Below, one piece after another: positions 6,089 through 12,073 of a stretch of DNA of 15,554 nt. How positions within the stretch are numbered: the first letter of the stretch is position 1; every line of letters begins with the position of its first letter. The position numbers and the translations under genes were made by a program. The notes under the pieces were generated by a model, which did no database searches, was not told the DNA's origin, and saw nothing but the letters and a program-made list of their open reading frames with translations. This DNA is from an uncultured Clostridia bacterium (GTDB lineage: Bacteria; Bacillota; Clostridia; Christensenellales; Borkfalkiaceae), in NCBI GenBank assembly GCA_947629845.1, contig CANRFD010000026.1, forward strand, positions 1 to 15,554, given 5' to 3'.

Positions 6089-6810
6089 ACGAAACCGAAC
6101 TTTTCGCAAAATACAGGGCAACGCACGATGCCAAACTGCGCAACGAGATCGTTGAGCGGTACTATTACGTTGCCGAAATTTTGGCGAAAAAATTCGTGGG
6201 AAGGGGGGTGGAGTACGACGACCTCGTGCAGGTCGCCTCGCTCGCCCTTCTCAAGGGGGTGGAGCGCTTCGACGAGACAAAGGGCGTGCGCTTCTCCACC
6301 TACATCACGCCCACGATCGCGGGGGAGATCAAGAACTACTTCCGCGACCGTTCCCGTCTCATCCACCTGCCCCGCAAGGTGGCGGAACTCCGCGCGGCGG
6401 CAAAGCGCCTCTCGGGGGAACTGTCCGCCGCAACGGGCAAGCTCCCCACCGCAGGCGAGATCGCACAGCGCCTCGGGGTGACGGAGGAAGAGGTCATCCG
6501 CGCCATGGAAGCGGGCGGCGTGGTCTCGCTCGACAGCCCCGCCAAAGACGACGAGACGGGTAGCTTTTACGAAGTCCTCCCCGACGGCGACGACGCCTTC
6601 GAGCGGCTCGAGCTGCGCGACGAGGTCGTCTCCGCGCTCAAAACGCTCACGGGCGACGAGCGGACGATGGTCGCGCTCCGCTTCGGGCAGGAGCTCTCGC
6701 AGGCGGAAACGGCAAAGCGCATGGGCGTTTCGCAGATGTACGTCTCGCGCATGGAACGCAAAATTTTGGAGAAATTAAGAGAGAACCTGAAGAAGAGCAT
6801 GGCGGAATGA
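6085..6810 (+). CDS. Alternative RNA polymerase sigma factor, SigB/SigF/SigG class
   Basis: This 241-residue sigma-70 family protein is of the class controlled by partner switching. Region 2 spans about 20-92: DDLVQVASLALLKGVERFD, then FSTYITPTIAGEIKNYFRD, the core-binding and -10 recognition segment. Region 3 is about 95-165, with HLPRKVAELRAAAKRL and the SLDSPAKDDETGSFYEVL linker typical of SigB/F/G. Region 4 is about 178-236 with the helix-turn-helix LSQAETAKRMGVSQMYVSRM. The short spacing and the IHLPR segment look nearer to SigB than to SpoIIAC, but the window alone cannot separate a stress sigma from a sporulation sigma. The start chosen is the ATG at 6085, which overlaps the preceding stop by ATGA; an upstream extension of the frame runs through the previous gene and is ignored. 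Confidence 0.9.
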   Translation: MNETELFAKYRATHDAKLRNEIVERYYYVAEILAKKFVGRGVEYDDLVQVASLALLKGVERFDETKGVRFSTYITPTIAGEIKNYFRDRSRLIHLPRKVAELRAAAKRLSGELSAATGKLPTAGEIAQRLGVTEEEVIRAMEAGGVVSLDSPAKDDETGSFYEVLPDGDDAFERLELRDEVVSALKTLTGDERTMVALRFGQELSQAETAKRMGVSQMYVSRMERKILEKLRENLKKSMAE

Positions 6811-7172
6811 TGTACTTCGAGATCGACGGATACAACGCGCTGAAACAGGCGCTTCATCGCATGTGCGAGGCGTTCATCGCCGCCCACGTCCCGGAGGGCG
6901 CCGTGTTCGATAGCAAGGTGGTCGCCAACGAGCTGCTCACCAACGCGCTGCACCACGGCGGCGGCCGCGCCTATTTCACGGTGGAACGCAGCGGCAACGA
7001 GATCCGCATCGCCGTGCGGAGCGAGAACGAGTTCAGGCCGCCCGAACGGAGCGTCTGTTCGGGCGAGGACGCCGAGCGCGGCAGGGGGCTGTATCTTGTG
7101 GATGCGCTCGCCTCCCGCCGCATTTACAGCGAAAAGGACGGCATCTGCGTCATCCTCCGCATCCCCGACTAA
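6807..7172 (+). CDS. GHKL/HATPase_c_2 protein, candidate anti-sigma factor (RsbW-like)
   Basis: This 121-residue protein is close to a bare GHKL ATPase domain of the RsbW/HATPase_c_2 type. The N box VANELLTNALHHGG keeps Glu42 and the Mg-coordinating Asn46, and the G2 box AERGRGLYLVDALA (89-102) is intact. The G1 box, normally V-x-D-x-G, reads VRSENEFRPPE (70-80) and has lost the Asp that contacts adenine, so ATP binding may be weak or altered. It follows the sigma gene with an ATGA overlap, a position where Bacillus sigB operons carry the phosphatase rsbX. In sequence order the operon is STAS, degenerate RsbW, sigma, GHKL. The simplest reading is that this protein is the working anti-sigma kinase, or shares that role with the degenerate one; this is inference. 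Confidence 0.8.
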   Translation: MMYFEIDGYNALKQALHRMCEAFIAAHVPEGAVFDSKVVANELLTNALHHGGGRAYFTVERSGNEIRIAVRSENEFRPPERSVCSGEDAERGRGLYLVDALASRRIYSEKDGICVILRIPD

Positions 7173-7237
7173 CCCCCGCAGGAGGGTAGGGGGGTGGGGC
7201 TCCCCTTGTCTCCCACTCTTGCCGCGGTAAATCGCGT

Positions 7238-7290
7238 CATCCTGAGCCGAATTGCTGTACGAAGTCCGCTGCGGCCTATCCGCGAAGGAT
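7238..7290. repeat. REP-like element with ATCCT/AGGAT arms, copy 1
   Basis: TCATCCT (7238-7244) pairs in part with AGGAT (7286-7290). The 41-nt core carries GAGC on the left and CGCGA on the right but only a weak 4-bp inner hairpin. Confidence 0.5.
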
Positions 7291-7346
7291 CCCGAACAAC
7301 GAAGTCCGCCTCGCCCCTTGCTTCCCCTTTTGGAAAGGGCGTCCAC

Positions 7347-7432
7347 AAGGCTTCCCCCCTTTGGGGCGCCGCAGGCGTGCCTTGTGCTGAAGCTCCGCCG
7401 TAGGCGGTGATGGGGATTGAGCCATAATCACG
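7347..7432. repeat. Long hairpin module, copy 2 of 2
   Basis: Direct copy of 1090-1178. It carries the same GCA-capped (7367-7377) and GTA-capped (7395-7407) hairpins and ends directly in the next element's CGTCATCC. Confidence 0.85.
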
Positions 7433-7458
7433 TCATCCTGAGCTCCGTCGAAGGATGA
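7433..7458. repeat. REP-like element with TCATCCT/AGGATGA arms, copy 2 (minimal core)
   Basis: Perfect 7-bp arms (7433-7439 with 7452-7458) enclose only GAGC-TCCG-TCGA, i.e. the family frame without an inner stem. Confidence 0.75.
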
Positions 7459-7500
7459 CCTTATTTTTATCCCGTGTAGACCGCGTCATCCGCGCCCCGC

Positions 7501-7565
7501 CCGTCCTCCTCATTCCGAGGCTCCGCAGGAGCCGAGTGAATCTTCCCTTATCAATCGAACTCCCG
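7501..7565. repeat. 81-bp repeat module, copy 4 of 4 (diverged)
   Basis: It shares TCCTCATTCCGAG, CGAGTGAATCTTCC and ATCAA-(T/C)CGAACT with copies 1-3. The inner hairpin is replaced by GGCTCC-GCA-GGAGCC (7519-7533): different arms, still fully complementary, same loop. Confidence 0.8.
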
Positions 7566-7581
7566 CTCCGCTCCGTCTTCT

Positions 7582-7616
7582 GCCCCCTCCTCGGGAGGGG
7601 GGTAGGGGGGTGGGGC
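7582..7616. repeat. G-rich module, copy 3
   Basis: Direct copy of 888-922, with the same C-rich/G-rich hairpin and the trailing TAGGGGGGTGGGGC. Confidence 0.75.
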
Positions 7617-7633
7617 ACGCCACATAAATCACG

Positions 7634-7687
7634 TCATGTTGAGCCACAGCCGACCGCACCTGCGGTCGGCTGTGTGTCGAAACATGA
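7634..7687. repeat. REP-like nested palindrome (TCATGTT/AACATGA), copy B
   Basis: Perfect 7-bp outer arms (7634-7640 with 7681-7687) surround GAGC, a perfect inner palindrome of 14 bp per arm (7645-7658 with 7661-7674) and TGTCGA. The inner arms share no sequence with copy A. Confidence 0.85.
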
Positions 7688-7757
7688 CCTTATTTTTATT
7701 CCGTGTAAACCGCGTCGATCCCGAACAACGAAGTCCGCCCCCCCAACCCCAACCAAC

Positions 7758-7789
7758 CAAAAAAGAGCCCCGCCGCTACGGCAGGGCTC
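7758..7789 (-). terminator. Rho-independent terminator of the 8-TM protein gene
   Basis: On the minus strand a GAGCCC/GGGCTC stem extended by GCC/GGC (one mismatch, 5-nt loop) is followed by CTTTTTT. It lies 17 bp past the stop codon at 7807. Confidence 0.85.
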
Positions 7790-7806
7790 GTCGCATATTC
7801 AGCGCG

Positions 7807-9468
7807 TCAGCTGTTTCTGCTCACATATTGGTACAGCTTATCCAACAGATCGTTGGAGATATCCTTGCGGAATTTCCCGAGGTAGATAAACACCTTGCGG
7901 AAGAACTCCTTGTTGTCCCCGCCGATCGCGTAGATGGGCAGCCCGTCCACCTTGCCCGCCTTGCAGGCGATAAACAGGTCGCCGAACTCGTTCTTCTCCT
8001 GCGGGGAGAGGCTGTTGATGAAGGGGTCGTAGGTGTACTGGTCGGCGTAGCCCGCATTGCGCTGCGCATAGGGCGAACCCCCGCGCGCGAGCGGGGAATA
8101 GGGCTGTGCGGGCGTCTGGGGCTGCTTCCCCGCGGGAATGTAGTCGGGCTGTTCTCCGCGCGCCAGCGCCTCCATCCTGCGCTCGAATTCGCTGATGGGC
8201 GCCTCCGCCGGGGCGAAGGGATAGGGCGGGGCGTCGTCTCGGAAGGCGGGCGCCTGCTCGGCCGCAACGGGCGCGACGGGGGCAGCTACCTCGGCTACGG
8301 GCGCGTCTGCCGTCTGCTCGGCCGCAACGGGAGAAGCGGGGGCGGCGGTCTCCACGGGGGCGTCGCCGTCCGTCACGATGCCGGGGAAGGTCTCCGCGTA
8401 CTTCGCGATCATCTCCGCCCGCTTCAAAACGACGGTCAGAACGATGGCCGCCACAAGGGCGCCGATGGCGAGCACGAGGATGCCGATGGTATAGAAGAGT
8501 TGCTTGCCCTTGAAGAGTACCCAGCGGCTGCCGCCTGCGGGCGCCGCGATAAAGGCGATCACCATAAGGATGGCGCCGAGCACGAGGAGGGCGAAGCGGA
8601 AACAGTCAAATGCGTACGCGCGCTTGGAAAAGAGGCGGAGCGCCGAGACGACGATGTCGAGAGCGACGATCACCATAAAGAAGAGCGTCGCCACCTTCAA
8701 AAAGGCGTTGCTGCCGAATGCGAGGAGGTTGAGCCCCGTAACGGCCACCGTCTCCGACCCCGGGTAGCACATCAAAAACGCGATGAGCAGGGGGAAAAGG
8801 AGCAGGAGCACGTTGACGAAGCACCGCCTGCCCGAGGCGACCGCAGCGATCGCGAGGGGGAAGAGCGCGACGATGGCGACAATGGCGGTGGGGATATCGC
8901 AGACGGCGCCCATGGACGAGGCGGAGCCGTCCGCAAGCCCCGTGCTGCTCATATAGAAGTAGCTCCACAGGAACAGGCCGATATAAGCGAGGAAGAGGAG
9001 CACGCCCGAGGCGAGGGAGAACCGCCTTGCGCGCTTTTTGGAGAAGAGCGCGATGAACATCGCAACGATGGAAAATACCGTCGCAACGAGGAGGGCGATG
9101 ACGAGCAAAAGGTTGACGATCGCGGACATGCCCCCCGCGGCGCCCGTCTGCATGGCGGTTTTCAGGCCTCCGCCCACGAGCCATTTCATGTAGTCGACGA
9201 CGTATCCCACGAGCGATCCGCTCAACGTCGTACCGTACGACGTGAACATGCCCACGGGCGAAGCGGCGCGCCATGCCCGCCCGAGCAGCCCGAGGAAGAG
9301 GCCTCCTACGGCGAGCAGTGCAAACAGCACGGCGAGGAAGCGGTACGCCCCGACGGGCTTTTCCGCTGCGGCAGCGGCGGCTTCGGGCGCATTTGCGGGT
9401 ACCATGTCCGCCGTGGGATGCTTGCTCTCGCTTTCGTTGAAAGTTGTCCTGTTTTCTATGCTTTCCAT
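7807..9468 (-). CDS. Uncharacterised 8-TM membrane protein with a C-terminal cytosolic domain
   Basis: I do not recognise a named family. With the start at 9468 the protein has 553 residues. It has a hydrophilic N-terminus of about 40 residues ending in poly-Ala, then eight hydrophobic segments (about 43-64, 116-142, 151-172, 194-212, 216-235, 257-277, 290-310, 324-348). An Ala/Pro/Glu-rich linker (365-470) repeats PVAAEQ, and a compact charged domain (480-553) contains DPFINSLSPQEKNEFGDLFI and EFFRKVFIYLGKF. Upstream in-frame starts reach 9570 but lie beyond the promoter at 9530-9558 and cannot be used. ATG 9468 (GGAG 12 nt upstream) is preferred over ATG 9495, which has no ribosome binding site. 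The gene is monocistronic with its own promoter and terminator. The function is unknown; the loose linker suggests a membrane-tethered cytosolic module. Confidence 0.8.
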   Translation of the reverse strand: MESIENRTTFNESESKHPTADMVPANAPEAAAAAAEKPVGAYRFLAVLFALLAVGGLFLGLLGRAWRAASPVGMFTSYGTTLSGSLVGYVVDYMKWLVGGGLKTAMQTGAAGGMSAIVNLLLVIALLVATVFSIVAMFIALFSKKRARRFSLASGVLLFLAYIGLFLWSYFYMSSTGLADGSASSMGAVCDIPTAIVAIVALFPLAIAAVASGRRCFVNVLLLLFPLLIAFLMCYPGSETVAVTGLNLLAFGSNAFLKVATLFFMVIVALDIVVSALRLFSKRAYAFDCFRFALLVLGAILMVIAFIAAPAGGSRWVLFKGKQLFYTIGILVLAIGALVAAIVLTVVLKRAEMIAKYAETFPGIVTDGDAPVETAAPASPVAAEQTADAPVAEVAAPVAPVAAEQAPAFRDDAPPYPFAPAEAPISEFERRMEALARGEQPDYIPAGKQPQTPAQPYSPLARGGSPYAQRNAGYADQYTYDPFINSLSPQEKNEFGDLFIACKAGKVDGLPIYAIGGDNKEFFRKVFIYLGKFRKDISNDLLDKLYQYVSRNS

Positions 9469-9529
9469 TTTTTTATCATACTCCGGATACCCCATGTCCC
9501 GGCACGGGGCGATATTTTCAGTCAAATCT

Positions 9530-9558
9530 ATTATAGCATCATTTCCCGCAAGTGTCAA
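9530..9558 (-). promoter_or_regulatory. Consensus sigma-A promoter of the 8-TM protein gene
   Basis: On the minus strand TTGACA (9558-9553), a 17-bp spacer and TATAAT (9535-9530) are a perfect consensus, with A-rich tracts upstream (9565-9600) that could act as UP elements. Its position rules out the longest frame start at 9570. Confidence 0.92.
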
Positions 9559-9700
9559 CACGGTTGCCAAAAAAATAGTTTTTTCTTCTTTTTTTGTGCA
9601 ATTCTTCCGAAAAACCGACAGCGTATGTGCGTTTTTGAAGGAAAAAGGCGGAAAAACAGATAAAATTTTCGTACTTTTTTATGAGAAAAAGAAAAATCTC
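9559..9700. other. AT-rich spacer between divergent promoters
   Basis: This gap is clearly AT-rich in an otherwise GC-rich window, with several A and T tracts of 4-7 bases on both strands. It has no gene. It separates the minus-strand promoter (9530-9558) from the plus-strand promoter (9701-9729). It may give curved DNA, UP elements or regulator binding. No clear operator palindrome was found, only an A-tract/T-tract pair around 9569-9583. Confidence 0.6.
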
Positions 9701-9729
9701 TTGCTATTTTACCGCGGACATGGTATAAT
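9701..9729 (+). promoter_or_regulatory. Extended -10 promoter of the PucR-type regulator/S41 operon
   Basis: TTGCTA (9701-9706), a 17-bp spacer ending in TGG and TATAAT (9724-9729) form a strong promoter. The leader of about 50 nt contains a 6-bp hairpin (9743-9748 with 9758-9763) before AGGAG (9773-9777). Confidence 0.85.
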
Positions 9730-9787
9730 CGTTTTACGTCGGGAGCCCGAACGAGAGGGGCTCTTCAGGCCAAGGAGAGGTGCGGAA

Positions 9788-10747
9788 ATGGGCGAAATCG
9801 ATCCCGAACTCATAAAGATCCTCGCAGACATCCGGGAAAAGACGGGGGTGGACGTCCGCCCCGAACCGCCCGTAAACGAGGGGGGAACGACCTTCCCGCT
9901 CGAGTACGGCGGCAAGAAAATTTTCGCATGGATCGCGGGCATGGGTGCCTCTGCGGAGCGCGAAGCGCGGCTTGTGAGCTACCTTGTCGCGGGCGCGGAG
10001 GAAAAGCACGCCGCGTCCGACAGGCGCAACGCCCTGCGCGGCATCCTCCTCGGCGACGGCGGGGAGTGGAGCGCCTTCCGCTTTCTCACCAAGCACAACA
10101 TGACGGATAGCCCCTGCTTTGCCATCGACCTCGTGCCCGAAAAGCGGATGGCGGAGGCGGCCGTACATATCGAGCGCTGTTTGGACGGGGACGACATGTC
10201 CGTGGTGATGGACGATATGCGCATCGCCGTGGTGCGCTTTTCCGAGGAGGGGCAACCCCCCTACGAGTTCGCGCAGTTCCTCGCCCAGTCGCTCTACGAG
10301 GAGACGGGCATCCGCGCGAGCGTGGGCATCGGGTGCGAGGTGAAGTCCTTCTCCGAAGTCTCGCTCTCCTACCGTCAGGCGGCGACGGCCGTCCGCATGA
10401 GCGGCATCTTCCACGCCAAGGGCGAGGTGCACTCCTACCGCGAATACCTCCTCGTGCGCCTTCTCGAGGACGTGCCCAAGGACAAGCTGTCGGACTATCT
10501 CGAGCAGTTCCGCGTCGACGGTGCGGCGGAAATTTTCGAGGATGACGACATGGCGGCAACGGCGGAAGAATTTCTCGAGAGCAGCCTGAACATCTCGGAG
10601 ACGAGCCGCAATCTCTTCATGCACCGCAACACGCTGATGTACAGGCTGGATAAGATCGAGCGCATCACGGGGCTCAACATCCGCAAATTCTCGGATGCGG
10701 TCACATTCCGCGTCATTTCCATTCTATATAAACTCTTGCAATCGTAA
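9788..10747 (+). CDS. PucR/CdaR-type transcriptional regulator
   Basis: This is a 319-residue DNA-binding regulator. The C-terminal segment (about 260-316) is the PucR-type helix-turn-helix: AEEFLESSLNISETSRNLF, then MHRNTLMYRLDKIERITGLN and a final DAVTFRVISILYKLL. The middle (about 110-225) looks like the degenerate GGDEF-like domain often found with it (RASVGIGCEVKSFSEVSLSY, RQAATAVRMS). The first about 100 residues are a small alpha/beta sensory region with no recognised ligand pocket. The start is the ATG at 9788 behind AGGAG, downstream of the promoter at 9701-9729; a longer frame reaching back into the divergent gene is discarded. It is cotranscribed with the S41 protease 12 bp downstream. 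The ligand and targets are unknown; autoregulation or control of the divergent 8-TM gene is possible. Confidence 0.85.
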   Translation: MGEIDPELIKILADIREKTGVDVRPEPPVNEGGTTFPLEYGGKKIFAWIAGMGASAEREARLVSYLVAGAEEKHAASDRRNALRGILLGDGGEWSAFRFLTKHNMTDSPCFAIDLVPEKRMAEAAVHIERCLDGDDMSVVMDDMRIAVVRFSEEGQPPYEFAQFLAQSLYEETGIRASVGIGCEVKSFSEVSLSYRQAATAVRMSGIFHAKGEVHSYREYLLVRLLEDVPKDKLSDYLEQFRVDGAAEIFEDDDMAATAEEFLESSLNISETSRNLFMHRNTLMYRLDKIERITGLNIRKFSDAVTFRVISILYKLLQS

Positions 10748-10759
10748 AGGGAGGAAGCC

Positions 10760-12073
10760 ATGGAGGAAGAACGGCTTGGGGCGGAGACGCCCGGGGAGTT
10801 CTCACAGAGGACAAAGAGGAAGAAGCTTTTTTTCTGCGCGGCGGTCATCATTGTCGCGCTTCTTTTTGCGACGGGTTGCTTTTTTATCGGCATGCTCATC
10901 GGCCGCGGCGGGCTGGACGAACAGGAGCGCAGCCTTCTGTGGATGGTGGACGAGGTGCAGGCGCAGTACCGCGAGGAGGTCGGCCGCGACGAGCTCTTCG
11001 ACAGGCTGTACGATAGTTTGGCGCTGGATAAGTTCTGCGCCCACTATTCGCCCGAGGAGTACTCTACCAAGCTGGAGGAGAGCAACGGCCGCAACAAGGG
11101 CTACGGCGTCTCCTTCATCGCCGAGGGGAACGCGGTGCGCGTATTCCGCGTCGTGGGCAACTCCCCCGCCGACCTTGCGGGGGTGAAACGGGGCATGTAC
11201 GTGTTCGCCTGCGGGGGAAAGGCGCTCTCCTCTTCCGCGGAGGCGGCGGAACTTGTCTCTTCCGCGGAGGGGGACGCCGTTCTCACCTGCGGCCGCCAAA
11301 GCGACGGGGCGGACGCCCGCGACTACACCCTGCATGGCGCGCCCTACCGCGCCGCCTATTGCGCCTATGCCGACAGCGAGGGAGCCTTCTCCTTCCGCGG
11401 GAGCGATCGGCTCGTCCTGACGCAAACGGGGGAGGGCATGTCCGAGCTTCCCGCCGATACCGCCTACATCTCGCTCTCCCGCTTCGAGGGCACGGCGGCC
11501 GAGGAATTTCGGGTGTGCCTTGCAAACATGCGCTCGCGCGGGAGGACCAACCTCGTCATCGACCTGCGCGGCAACGGCGGCGGGTACCTCTCGGTGCTCT
11601 GCGGCATCGCCTCCCATCTCCTCCGTAACGCCGAGGGGAACAACCCGCTCGTGCTGCAGGCGCGCCACCGCAGCGGCCAGACGGAAAATTACCTCGCGAC
11701 GGGCAACGACTTCTCCTCGTACTTCGGCGAGGACTCGCACGTCAGCGTGCTGGCCGACGAGAACAGCGCCTCCGCCTCCGAAGCGCTCATCGGCGCGCTC
11801 ATCGACTACGGCACCTGCGGCTTTTCCGACGTCTACCTCCACAAGGGGGAGGGCGTCGCCGCAACGTACGGCAAGGGGGTGATGCAGTCCCACATCAAGG
11901 CGGCGGACGGCAACGTGCTCCTTCTCACCGTCGCCGACATCTTTTGGCCGAAGGGCAGGTGCATCCACGGCGTCGGCATCACCGAGAGCGACGGCGCGGT
12001 CGGCGTCCGCCAACCCTCCCTGCCCGGCGCAGAGGACGCGTTTTTGCGCGACGTGTGCGCCATGCTCGCCTAA
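10760..12073 (+). CDS. Membrane-anchored S41 family C-terminal processing protease (CtpA/CtpB-like)
   Basis: This 437-residue protein has a positively charged start, one signal-anchor helix (about 23-48) and an extracytoplasmic part. A PDZ-like region (about 112-180) contains KGYGVSFIAEG and VVGNSPADLAGVKRGMYV. The S41 domain follows: TAYISLSRFEG, VIDLRGNGGGYL (266-277), ADENSASASEALIGAL and TYGKGVMQ. The Ser-Lys-Gln triad is present as Ser338 (middle Ser of SASAS, aligned with Prc/CtpB), Lys372 and Gln376, so it should be active. Length fits CtpA/CtpB (about 450-480). AGGGAGG lies 5 nt before the ATG. In spore formers such proteases cut membrane-bound regulators, as CtpB does in the SigK checkpoint; the substrate here is not known. 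The stop overlaps the convergent small gene by four bases. Confidence 0.92.
   Translation: MEEERLGAETPGEFSQRTKRKKLFFCAAVIIVALLFATGCFFIGMLIGRGGLDEQERSLLWMVDEVQAQYREEVGRDELFDRLYDSLALDKFCAHYSPEEYSTKLEESNGRNKGYGVSFIAEGNAVRVFRVVGNSPADLAGVKRGMYVFACGGKALSSSAEAAELVSSAEGDAVLTCGRQSDGADARDYTLHGAPYRAAYCAYADSEGAFSFRGSDRLVLTQTGEGMSELPADTAYISLSRFEGTAAEEFRVCLANMRSRGRTNLVIDLRGNGGGYLSVLCGIASHLLRNAEGNNPLVLQARHRSGQTENYLATGNDFSSYFGEDSHVSVLADENSASASEALIGALIDYGTCGFSDVYLHKGEGVAATYGKGVMQSHIKAADGNVLLLTVADIFWPKGRCIHGVGITESDGAVGVRQPSLPGAEDAFLRDVCAMLA

Larger units (their letters stand above)
7173..7757. repeat. Intergenic repeat island 2 (no genes)
   Basis: The 585 bp after the sigma operon hold no convincing gene. They are a mosaic of the same modules as island 1, all in the same orientation, plus two short direct repeats: GATCCCGAACAACGAAGTCC (7288 and 7717) and a shared CCTTATTTTTAT-(T/C)CCGTGTA segment (7459 and 7688). 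No terminator could be recognised for the sigma operon itself. Confidence 0.8.

Noticed and set aside
9469..9570. Longer N-terminus (start at 9570 or 9495) for the 8-TM protein
   Set aside because: 9570 lies upstream of the -35 box of the gene's own promoter. 9495 is transcribed but has no ribosome binding site.
7636..9663. 675-codon plus-strand frame opposite the 8-TM protein gene
   Set aside because: It is the antisense shadow of a GC-rich gene. The minus-strand frame has a perfect promoter, a terminator, eight clear membrane helices and normal composition, while the plus frame is a charged run of Arg/Glu/Gly and crosses the terminator.
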